Part shown: piece after piece, positions 1-6,407 of the stretch
Layout of the letters: each line of letters opens with the position of its first letter
How positions within the stretch are numbered: position 1 is the stretch's first letter
DNA from: Candidatus Zhuqueibacterota bacterium 4484_87
GTDB lineage: Bacteria > Zhuqueibacterota > Zhuqueibacteria > Thermofontimicrobiales > Thermofontimicrobiaceae
Length of the DNA: 14,049 nucleotides
Direction of reading: 5' to 3'
NCBI GenBank assembly: GCA_002085355.1
Contig: NATN01000024.1
Span: 1 to 14,049, forward strand
The notes under the pieces: model-generated
Databases searched by the model: none
Told to the model about the DNA's origin: nothing
What the model saw: only the letters and a program-made list of their open reading frames with translations
Position numbers and translations under genes: made by a program

Positions 1-609
1 CTTGCTGCAGAGCAGCAGAATACGGTGGTCCAATCGGGACTTGTAATGATTGATATGCAAAAAGAAGCACTTAAAAATCAAAGAAAGATGCTCGACAAGC
101 AGGATCAGATGCTCGACAAGCAGGACAAGATGCTCGATAAGCAGGATCAGATGCTCGATAAGCAGGATCAGATGCTCGATAAGCAGGATCAAACTATAGG
201 GGCGATAGACAAGCTTGGCTCGGCAACAGTCATTCGTGGGGCTGTTTTCATGGCTTTTCTGGCAGTCGCAACTGCTTTAGTCGCTAACTCATTCTGGAAT
301 TATCTTCTTGTTTTCGTTTTCGTCGGTTTTTTTATGGATGGCGCTGCTATCGGATTCAGTAATTATTTTCTGGAAATTGGCACTGCTGAATTAAGGCCTT
401 TGTTCATTAGTATTAGCGGGACGTTGAAATTTCCTGTTTATTTTTTTCCGCTCATAGGCGGACTGGTGGTTGACAACTTCGGTTATCGAGTTTTGTTTTT
501 CGCCAATTTAGTACTTATTGCCTCCGGCTTCGCTTTGACCTTTTTGCTATGTGAACCAAGACGCGGAGATAAGGAGTGTGAAATAACGTATGAGCTTACG
601 GATATCTAA
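1..609 (+). CDS. MFS transporter, C-terminal part, with heptad-repeat insertion (5' end outside window)
   Basis: The frame is open from base 1 to the TAA at 607-609, so the gene starts upstream of the window. A GTG at 25 is only an internal candidate and has no convincing ribosome binding site. The visible 202 residues begin with a polar, Gln/Lys-rich stretch. Five tandem copies of a heptad of type MLDKQDQ follow (bases 88-192), a likely short coiled coil. After that come about four hydrophobic helices, ending in a short polar tail. The last helices look like TM9-TM12 of a major facilitator: AELRP in the loop before the third helix, then GGLVVDNFGYR before the last. The heptads would then sit in the cytoplasmic TM8-TM9 loop, which is inference. 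The substrate cannot be told. An alternative is a fusion of an unrelated coiled-coil protein to a broken transporter. Confidence 0.7.
   Translation, partial: LAAEQQNTVVQSGLVMIDMQKEALKNQRKMLDKQDQMLDKQDKMLDKQDQMLDKQDQMLDKQDQTIGAIDKLGSATVIRGAVFMAFLAVATALVANSFWNYLLVFVFVGFFMDGAAIGFSNYFLEIGTAELRPLFISISGTLKFPVYFFPLIGGLVVDNFGYRVLFFANLVLIASGFALTFLLCEPRRGDKECEITYELTDI
88..192 (+). repeat. Five tandem 21-bp repeats encoding heptads
   Basis: Five head-to-tail 21-bp units start at 88, 109, 130, 151 and 172. Units 4 and 5 are identical and also match unit 3. Units 1 and 2 differ from them by a few bases, for example GAC for GAT. The unit length is a multiple of three, so a change in copy number would lengthen or shorten the protein by whole heptads without a frameshift. 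Confidence 0.95.
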
Positions 610-618
610 AGGAGGTGG
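608..618 (+). promoter_or_regulatory. Strong ribosome binding site that sets a TTG start at 626
   Basis: AAAGGAGGTGG overlaps the stop codon of the upstream gene and lies 7-9 bases before TTG at 626. An in-frame ATG at 590 has no comparable site, would overlap the upstream gene and would put charged residues ahead of the signal peptide. This decides the start of the next gene and implies co-translation with the transporter gene. Confidence 0.8.
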
Positions 619-625
619 CAAGAAT

Positions 626-1324
626 TTGAAAGAAAAAATTATTTTGGGATTAATTGCACTTTTGCTATTGTCATCCGGTTTATTTGCGACTGAATTTGGA
701 TTGGGAATTCACGGTGGAAAGGATTTTTATAGCATCTCAAATTTGAAAACCGGATTTCGGCTATTGGATTTGACAGAAGCGTCAGTCTCTCGGGACGGAT
801 TTGCCAATCCGTGGCTGGTCGGAGTTTCTTTGACATTTAAAATCAATCGTAATTGGAAGATGAGAATCAATGGCGATGTCGTGCTGGTAAAATACGATGT
901 TTTATTCACGCGAAATTATCCGACACTTTACGATCCATTTTACATCAAAACCAGCGAATATAAAATCGAATGGGGACGAGCAGCGGTTTTGGGAACTGTG
1001 GAACGAAACTGGCACATATCAGAACATTTTTATTTTCTCGGAGGAGCTGGTGGAGGTTTGTATGTTTTGGCTCCTGTGGTATCCGACAAATTCATTGTGA
1101 ACACATTGTATGATAAATTTATGGAACTGGATATTTCCAAAGATATTGAAATGAGTTATAAGTTTGGTGCTCATATTTTGCTGGGAATGGAAGCAGTAAC
1201 TTTCGGCGACAAAGTGAGTTTCAGAGTCGAGGGAAGATACAGTTTTATGTCGGAAGGGAAATACGAAGAACCGACTCGTTTTTTCTCTGTTTTCTCGGGA
1301 ATTATTTTCAATTTTAAGCTCTAA
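626..1324 (+). CDS. Small exported beta-barrel outer membrane protein
   Basis: The TTG start at 626 gives 232 residues, beginning with a clean signal peptide: MKEK, a hydrophobic run of about 15 residues, then LFA with likely cleavage before TEFG. The mature part is rich in alternating polar/aromatic strands (for example WKMRINGDVVLVKYDV and KVSFRVEGRYSF) and Gly-rich turns (GGAGGGLYVL). It ends in an amphipathic strand, FSGIIFNFKL. Size and pattern fit an 8-stranded OmpA/OmpW-like or 'outer membrane beta-barrel' protein inserted by the Bam machinery. The last residue is Leu rather than the more usual Phe/Trp. I recognise no specific family motif, and the function is unknown. It follows the transporter gene by 16 bases, so the two are probably cotranscribed. 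Confidence 0.75.
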   Translation: MKEKIILGLIALLLLSSGLFATEFGLGIHGGKDFYSISNLKTGFRLLDLTEASVSRDGFANPWLVGVSLTFKINRNWKMRINGDVVLVKYDVLFTRNYPTLYDPFYIKTSEYKIEWGRAAVLGTVERNWHISEHFYFLGGAGGGLYVLAPVVSDKFIVNTLYDKFMELDISKDIEMSYKFGAHILLGMEAVTFGDKVSFRVEGRYSFMSEGKYEEPTRFFSVFSGIIFNFKL

Positions 1325-1635
1325 AATACTGTTTGTGTTTGTTGTTTGCAATTAGTAACTTAATTCATCAAACAGAAGTTCTTTGACATTATCATTAAAA
1401 AAAATTGCTTGGTGATTATCTGCCATTATGGATTAGGTTCGAGAAGTTCTTGCTTTTATGTCTATGCAACTGGAAAAGAATCACACTTTTCTATTTTCCA
1501 AAAAAACATTTGATTTATTGGAAGAATTTACTTATTTTCTCGTGATTCTACAGGATACGGATTTTGTTGCCACAAAGCAGGAAAGAAGCAGGATGCTTTT
1601 TGCTGAAAAATTTCGATCGAAATGGAGGTAGCAAA
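1325..1635. other. 311-bp intergenic region ahead of cfa
   Basis: AT-rich gap. It holds a 7-bp inverted repeat CTGTTTG/CAAACAG (1329-1335 and 1369-1375) with a 33-nt loop, too loose to call a terminator. A TTGACA at 1383-1388 has no matching -10 at 16-18 bases. I searched for a sigma54 -24/-12 signature (GG-N10-GC) on this strand and found none; the closest, near 1411-1422, has the wrong spacing. An in-frame TTG at 1564 would extend cfa by 24 residues, but it has no ribosome binding site. The promoter of the cfa unit probably lies here, but I cannot place it. Confidence 0.6.
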
Positions 1636-2748
1636 ATGAAAGCAAAGCAAATTTTACAAGAGCTTTTATCTGAAGCCGGAGTTAGAGTTAACGGACCTGA
1701 TCCGTGGGATATTCAGGTGAAAGATGATCGTTTTTACAGGAGAGTTTTGAGCGAACACGCTTTGGGCCTGGGAGAGTCGTATATGGATGGCTGGTGGGAA
1801 TGCGAAGACCTTGACGAATTCATCAATCGAGTTCTCAAAGCGAGACTCGATGAAAAGATCAAGGGCAACTGGAAGATGGCGATCTACATTTTGCAGACCA
1901 AACTTTTCAATAGACAGAAAAGGTCGCGAGCGGCTCAAGTGAGTGAACAACACTACGATCTGGGAAATGATTTTTATCAGGTCATGCTCGACAAAAGGAT
2001 GAATTACACCTGCGCTTATTGGAAAAACGCCAAGAATTTAGATGAAGCTCAAGAAGCGAAATTAGACTTGGTCTGCAAAAAAATCGGGTTGGAAAAAGGT
2101 ATGACAGTACTAGAACTCGGCTGCGGCTGGGGTAGTTTCGCCAGATTTGCTGCGGAGAAATATGGCGCTCACGTTGTCGCTGTGAATATTTCCACCAAAC
2201 AGGTAGAGTTCGCCAGGGAGTACTGCAAGGGTTTGCCAGTGGAAATTCGTCATCAGGATTACCGTGAAGCAGAAGGCAAATATGACCGAGTTATTTCCAT
2301 AGGAATTTTAGAACATGTGGGTTACAAAAATTACCGCACTTACATGGAAGTTGCCAATCGATGCCTGAAAGATGATGGCATTGCTTTTATTCACACGATT
2401 GGAAATAATGTGAGCACTACTTATGTAAATGCCTGGACTGACAAATATATTTTCCCCAACGGCATGCTTCCTTCTATCGCGCAAATTGCCAGAGCAGCAG
2501 AAGGGCTTTTTGTGATCGAGGATTTGCACAATATAGGCCCTGATTACGATAAAACGCTGATGGCTTGGTACAGCAATTTTGAGAATTCTTGGCCTCAATT
2601 CAAAGACAGGTATGGCGAACGATTTTTTCGCATGTGGAGATTTTATTTATTGAGCAGCGCAGGAGGATTTCGCTCCCGACAACATCAATTGTGGCAAATC
2701 GTGATGACCAAACCGGGCAGGATGCAACCTGCTTGTCGCATTTGCTGA
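1636..2748 (+). CDS. cfa: Cyclopropane-fatty-acyl-phospholipid synthase
   Basis: The enzyme transfers a methylene group from S-adenosylmethionine to the cis double bond of an unsaturated acyl chain in membrane phospholipids. The chosen ATG at 1636 has GGAGGT six bases upstream and gives 370 residues, close to the 382 of E. coli Cfa. The match is visible along the whole length: GLGESYMDGWWEC near residue 45, EHYDLGND-type EQHYDLGND near 105, CAYW at 126-129, the SAM-binding LELGCGWG near 159-166, EHVG at 226-229, HTIG at 253-256, KYIFPNG near 270, and MAWY ending at Tyr312. The Cys126, Glu226, His253 and Tyr312 equivalents form the bicarbonate-binding active site in E. coli Cfa. The Cys equivalent to E. 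coli C354 is replaced by Ser, which that residue's non-essential role permits. A reductase-type flavoprotein follows after 19 bases, suggesting a lipid-modification pair. Confidence 0.97.
   Translation: MKAKQILQELLSEAGVRVNGPDPWDIQVKDDRFYRRVLSEHALGLGESYMDGWWECEDLDEFINRVLKARLDEKIKGNWKMAIYILQTKLFNRQKRSRAAQVSEQHYDLGNDFYQVMLDKRMNYTCAYWKNAKNLDEAQEAKLDLVCKKIGLEKGMTVLELGCGWGSFARFAAEKYGAHVVAVNISTKQVEFAREYCKGLPVEIRHQDYREAEGKYDRVISIGILEHVGYKNYRTYMEVANRCLKDDGIAFIHTIGNNVSTTYVNAWTDKYIFPNGMLPSIAQIARAAEGLFVIEDLHNIGPDYDKTLMAWYSNFENSWPQFKDRYGERFFRMWRFYLLSSAGGFRSRQHQLWQIVMTKPGRMQPACRIC
2717..2732 (+). repeat. Short inverted repeat at the 3' end of cfa
   Basis: GCAGG ATGCAA CCTGC forms a 5-bp perfect stem with a 6-nt loop inside the last codons of cfa. 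GCAGGATGC also occurs at 1588-1596, just before cfa. In both places TTTGCTGAA follows (1599-1607 and 2741-2749), so related short sequences bracket the gene. Confidence 0.6.
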
Positions 2749-2767
2749 ACCATAAAGAGGGGAGAGC

Positions 2768-3751
2768 ATGATTCAAACGGAAGTAATTATCGTCGGTGGA
2801 GGTCCTGCTGGTTCCAGTTGCGCCTGGAAATTGAAAGAAAATAATATCGATTGCATTATTCTAGATAAAAAACCATTCCCACGGCTAAAATTGTGCGCCG
2901 GCTGGGTTCAACCAGAAGTATTCTCTGATTTGGAAATAAGTATCGAAGAATATCCCCACAATCTGGTTAAATTTGATAATTTTCATGTTCATATTAAAAA
3001 TAAAGATTTGAAGATTCCTGTAAATCAATATGCTGTCCGAAGGATTGAATTTGATTACTGGCTTTTGCAGCGGTCCGGCGCTGATTTTTATACACATGAA
3101 GTCCAAAATATTGAGAAGCGCGGCGATTTTTTTGTAGTTGACGGAAAATTTCAATCCCGTTATCTTATTGGCGCTAGCGGCACTTTCTGTCCTGTTTATC
3201 GGACTTTTTTTAGAAAAAAAAAGCCGCGGCGCAAAGACCTGATGATTGCCAGTTTGGAACTCGAATTTGAGTATGACTATACAGATGAAAATTGTCATTT
3301 ATGGTTTGTCCAGAATAATTTGCCCGGATATTCCTGGTACGTGCCCAAAGGAAATGGTGTACTGAATATCGGAATTGGCGGATATGCGGAAAAAATGAAA
3401 GCAAATAATGATTCCATCAGAAATCAGTGGGATCTTTTCCTCAAGGAATTGAATCAGCGGTCTTTGTTAGAAAAGTTTAACTTGGAGCCCAGAGGATATG
3501 TTTACTATCTTCGTGACGAAAATGATTTTGTCCAGTATGAAAGGGTCTATTTGATTGGAGACGCTGCTGGTTTAGCGACCAGAGATATGGGGGAAGGAAT
3601 AGGTCCGGCTGTTCGCAGCGGTATTCTGGCGGCAAATTCAATTGCTCATGCGAAACCTTTTTCACTGAAAGGAATCAAAAGGAATAGCTTTTCTAAAGTA
3701 GAAATTGTGTTAAAATTGGGGCGTGCGTATTTGATGAGAAAATATGAATAA
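2768..3751 (+). CDS. Geranylgeranyl reductase-family FAD-dependent oxidoreductase
   Basis: The 327-residue flavoprotein belongs to the p-hydroxybenzoate hydroxylase fold, geranylgeranyl-reductase (GGR) branch. It has an N-terminal dinucleotide-binding VIIVGGGPAGSSCAWKL (residues 6-22) and the family-typical PFPRLKLCAGW (37-46) with a Cys. The FAD-pyrophosphate motif LIGDAAGLATRDMGEGIGPA starts at about 262. GGR enzymes reduce isoprenoid double bonds in chlorophyll, quinone or archaeal lipid side chains. In bacteria many members have unknown lipid-like substrates. At 327 residues it is a little shorter than many relatives (about 350-400), with the C-terminal region reduced. It follows cfa by 19 bases with GGGGAG as ribosome binding site, which suggests a membrane-lipid or isoprenoid substrate (inference). 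Its last codons overlap the next gene by 8 bases. Confidence 0.85.
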   Translation: MIQTEVIIVGGGPAGSSCAWKLKENNIDCIILDKKPFPRLKLCAGWVQPEVFSDLEISIEEYPHNLVKFDNFHVHIKNKDLKIPVNQYAVRRIEFDYWLLQRSGADFYTHEVQNIEKRGDFFVVDGKFQSRYLIGASGTFCPVYRTFFRKKKPRRKDLMIASLELEFEYDYTDENCHLWFVQNNLPGYSWYVPKGNGVLNIGIGGYAEKMKANNDSIRNQWDLFLKELNQRSLLEKFNLEPRGYVYYLRDENDFVQYERVYLIGDAAGLATRDMGEGIGPAVRSGILAANSIAHAKPFSLKGIKRNSFSKVEIVLKLGRAYLMRKYE

Positions 3752-5075
3752 AGATAAAGAACATAATGAGATAATTTTGGACAGCATCGCTGACGGCGTT
3801 TTTACTGTGGATTGCGATTGGAGAATTACGTCTTTCAACAAATCTGCGGAAGAAATTACCGGTGTGCCCAAAAAAGAGGCACTGGGAAGTACCTGTCGCG
3901 ATGTTTTTCATTCCAATATTTGCGATAGTCAGTGCGTCCTGAAACAGAGCATCAAGGAAAACAGACCCATCCGAAATAAATCGATTTACATTGTAAATGC
4001 AAAAGGCGAACAGGTGCCGATTACGATCAGCGCGGCGCCTTTGAAAGATGAAAATGGGAAAATAATCGGTGGTGTGGAGTCTTTTCGCGATGTTTCTGAG
4101 ATTGTTGAATTGCGGAAGGAACTGGAAAAGAAATATTATTTTCAGGATATTATCAGCAAAAGCGCCGCTATACAAAAGATTTTCAGCATTTTGCCTGATA
4201 TTGCGGTGAGCGACAGTACGGTTTTAATTCGCGGCGAGAGCGGAACTGGGAAAGAATTGTTTGCGCAAGCCATTCACAATTTGAGCAATCGCGCGACAAA
4301 ACCGCTGATTACAGTCAACAGCGGTGCTTTGCCGGATACTTTGCTGGAATCGGAGCTTTTTGGCTACAAAGCAGGCGCTTTCACTGACGCAAAAAAAGAC
4401 AAGCCGGGGAGATTTGCTTTAGCTGATGGCGGCACCATTTTTTTGGACGAAATTGGAGACGTCTCGCCCGCATTGCAGGTACGTTTGTTGCGTGTATTAC
4501 AGGAAAAAATTTACGAACCATTGGGCTCTACCGAATCAATAAAATCGGATGTGCGCATCATTGCGGCGACGAATAAAAATCTTGAAGAAATGGTTGAAAA
4601 GGGGGGATTTCGGGAAGATCTGTACTATCGGCTCAACGTTGTTTCCATTACATTACCTCCTTTGCGGGAGAGGAAAGAGGACATTCCTCTGCTGATCAAT
4701 CATTTTATTGACCGTTTTAATAAACTAAAGAACAAAAACATTGAAGGCATCTCCGATGAGGTGCTGACTGTGCTGATGAACTATGATTTTCCGGGTAATA
4801 TTCGTGAATTGGAAAACATCATTGAATACAGTTTCATTTTGTGCCACGGCAAGACGATTCATATCAATCATTTGCCAGAGCAGTTGACATCAAAATTCAG
4901 AAAAGTGAGCCAGCAAATTACAGCCGGAATGACTCTGGCAGAAATTCAGAAACGCGCCATTGAACAGGCGCTGATCCGAAATAATTGGAAAAAGATGGCA
5001 ACTGCCAGAGAGTTGAATGTCGATAAAGGCACTTTGCGGAGAATGATTCAAAGATTAGGGATTGAAGAACCTTAA
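3744..5075 (+). CDS. PAS-AAA+-Fis sigma54-type transcriptional activator (FlpR-like)
   Basis: The 443 residues have the architecture of a bacterial enhancer-binding protein. A PAS sensor spans about 8-120, a short coiled linker 118-132, the AAA+ domain 133-370, and a Fis-type helix-turn-helix about 398-440. Visible motifs are Walker A GESGTGKE (164-171), the sigma54-contact loop as GAFTDA (211-216) instead of GAFTGA, Walker B TIFLDEIGD (231-239), and the arginine-finger region FREDLYYRLNV (289-299). The PAS domain holds Cys24, Cys51, Cys60 and Cys64, the last three in a C-x8-C-x3-C pattern that could bind a metal or sense redox (inference). There is no receiver domain. The gene overlaps the flavoprotein gene (ATGAATAA) and precedes an ORP-like gene by 16 bases. 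In Desulfovibrio, orp operons are controlled by sigma54 and a linked activator (FlpR), so this is the likely counterpart. Confidence 0.92.
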   Translation: MNKDKEHNEIILDSIADGVFTVDCDWRITSFNKSAEEITGVPKKEALGSTCRDVFHSNICDSQCVLKQSIKENRPIRNKSIYIVNAKGEQVPITISAAPLKDENGKIIGGVESFRDVSEIVELRKELEKKYYFQDIISKSAAIQKIFSILPDIAVSDSTVLIRGESGTGKELFAQAIHNLSNRATKPLITVNSGALPDTLLESELFGYKAGAFTDAKKDKPGRFALADGGTIFLDEIGDVSPALQVRLLRVLQEKIYEPLGSTESIKSDVRIIAATNKNLEEMVEKGGFREDLYYRLNVVSITLPPLRERKEDIPLLINHFIDRFNKLKNKNIEGISDEVLTVLMNYDFPGNIRELENIIEYSFILCHGKTIHINHLPEQLTSKFRKVSQQITAGMTLAEIQKRAIEQALIRNNWKKMATARELNVDKGTLRRMIQRLGIEEP

Positions 5076-5091
5076 AATAAAGGATTGAGAG

Positions 5092-5412
5092 ATGAAAATT
5101 GCAGTGACAGCAAAAGGCGGCTCCCTGAGCGCACAGACCGATGAGAGATTTGGCAGATGCAAATATTTTGTAATTGTGGATTCGGATACCATGGGTTTCA
5201 CTATCATTGAAAATCCCAGTTTTGGTGCTGCCAGCGGTGCAGGACCTGCAGCGGCGAGGGAAATTTCCAAACACAGCGTGGAAGTTCTTTTAACCGGTAA
5301 TGTCGGCGTCAATGCACAGCAGGCGCTGGACGCGGTAGGCGTGAAAGTTGTGACCGGAATCGGTGGCTTGACAGTGAAAGAGGCAGTGGAAAATTATTTG
5401 AAACAGCAATGA
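5092..5412 (+). CDS. NifX/NafY/ORP-family (dinitrogenase FeMo-cofactor biosynthesis domain) protein
   Basis: This 106-residue protein has the RNase H-like fold family that binds metal-sulfur clusters in NifX, NafY, the NifB C-terminus and the orange protein (ORP) of Desulfovibrio, which carries a Mo-Cu-S cluster. Family features are the MKIAVTAKG strand at the start, DERFGRCKYFVIVD (17-30), SGAGPAAAREIS (48-59) and LLTGNVGVNAQQAL (66-79), ending in a VKEAVENY helix. The only Cys is Cys23. The family is often annotated as nitrogenase cofactor biosynthesis, but no nif genes are visible here. The neighbours (sigma54 activator, Mrp, MinD pair) point to the ORP complex instead. Length is that of a stand-alone ORP-type protein. 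The next gene starts 4 bases after the stop, so translation is probably coupled. Confidence 0.92.
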   Translation: MKIAVTAKGGSLSAQTDERFGRCKYFVIVDSDTMGFTIIENPSFGAASGAGPAAAREISKHSVEVLLTGNVGVNAQQALDAVGVKVVTGIGGLTVKEAVENYLKQQ

Positions 5413-5416
5413 TGAA

Positions 5417-6391
5417 ATGGAAACGGAATTTGATTATTTAAATCCGAAAATTATTGAACATTTTACTCATCCACGCAATGTCGGAGAGATCGAAAATGCC
5501 GACGGGACGGCGAATGTTGGCGATCCGAGTTGCGGCGATCATATTAAAGTCTGGATTAAAATTAACGACAATACAATCGTCGATTTCAAATATAAAGTGT
5601 TCGGCTGCTGGGGAGCAATTTCCACAACGAGCGTTGTCTCGGAATTAGCAATTGGAAAAACCCTGAAAGAAGCTGCCAATTTGACGGACGACGATGTTAT
5701 CGCCGTCTTGGGCGGAATTCCTGAAAATAAGCAGCATTGTTCACTGTTAGGCATTAAGGGATTGAGAACTGCCATTGCTGATTACATTGTCAAAGATAAT
5801 CATAAAAGATTTCTTGAAAGGATAGAACTGTATCGCTCAGCTGGCTATGATATTCCGGCAGCGCGGGAAAAAATAGTCCAATTTTTAGATAATATTCCCG
5901 CTGAAGCAAAAATACTTGAAATTGGAACCGGTAAAGGACATCTGGCAATTGCCATTGCTCGTAGGGGAAGAAAATGTACTTCCATTGATATTTCGAGAGA
6001 AGAATTACGTTTTGCCAGGCTGAATGCAATTTATGCCGGAGTGGATGATTTGATTGATTTTCAACTTCAGGACGCGCGCCAGATGACTTTTCCCGCGGAG
6101 AGTTTCGATTGCGTTTTGACGGCAGCATTTTTTCATCACATTGAGCAATCGGAAGTTGTTCTGAATGAGATGCTTCGCGTTTGCAAGCCATCGGGCGAGT
6201 TGATTATTTCTGATTTGAACGAAAAGGGTTTAAAAATAATGGCTCAAATTCATCAAAAAGAAGGCAAAGAGCACGTGTGCCTTGGCTGGCGAATTGATGA
6301 ATTAGAGCAGTGGTTCAAAAGTAAAAAATTAAATTGTTTAAAATATTCAACGGATTGTGAGGATATTTTAATTGTAAAGAAAAATGATTAG
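5417..6391 (+). CDS. IscU/NifU-N iron-sulfur scaffold fused to class I SAM methyltransferase
   Basis: There are two domains in one uninterrupted 324-codon frame. Residues about 7-126 are an IscU-type scaffold with all three cluster-ligand cysteines: Cys39 in GDPSCGD, Cys64 in VFGCWGAISTTS and Cys108 in KQHCSLLG. Asp41, which in IscU influences cluster release, is also present. Residues about 128-324 are a Rossmann-fold methyltransferase: motif I KILEIGTGKGHLAIAIA (165-181), acidic ribose-binding TSIDIS (188-193), QDARQMTF (218-225), FDCVLTAAFFHHI (230-242), and the post-motif strand SGELIISDL (259-267). The linker NHKRFLERIELYRSAGYD belongs to the methyltransferase family's own N-terminus, so both domains look complete. 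There is no strong ribosome binding site, and the start lies 4 bases after the ORP-like gene. The methyl acceptor is unknown; a cluster-dependent small molecule or metal substrate would be speculation. Confidence 0.9.
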   Translation: METEFDYLNPKIIEHFTHPRNVGEIENADGTANVGDPSCGDHIKVWIKINDNTIVDFKYKVFGCWGAISTTSVVSELAIGKTLKEAANLTDDDVIAVLGGIPENKQHCSLLGIKGLRTAIADYIVKDNHKRFLERIELYRSAGYDIPAAREKIVQFLDNIPAEAKILEIGTGKGHLAIAIARRGRKCTSIDISREELRFARLNAIYAGVDDLIDFQLQDARQMTFPAESFDCVLTAAFFHHIEQSEVVLNEMLRVCKPSGELIISDLNEKGLKIMAQIHQKEGKEHVCLGWRIDELEQWFKSKKLNCLKYSTDCEDILIVKKND

Positions 6392-6407
6392 ATAGTGGAG
6401 GATTCAA

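Noticed and set aside
590..625. ATG at 590 as start of the small barrel protein
   Set aside because: It overlaps the upstream gene, lacks a ribosome binding site and would place charged residues before an otherwise ideal signal peptide; TTG 626 has AAAGGAGGTGG at the right distance.
1329..1375. CTGTTTG/CAAACAG inverted repeat as terminator
   Set aside because: Only 7 bp, AT-rich, with a 33-nt loop and no T-tract after it.
1383..1388. TTGACA as promoter -35 of cfa
   Set aside because: No -10-like hexamer 16-18 bases downstream (TGCTTG at 17).
1411..1422. Sigma54 -24/-12 promoter before cfa
   Set aside because: GG and GC are separated by 9 instead of 10 bases and the surrounding bases do not match TGGCAC/TTGC.
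5092..5412. Nitrogenase cofactor gene (nifX) as evidence of nitrogen fixation
   Set aside because: No nif structural or biosynthetic genes in the window; the neighbours fit an ORP complex.
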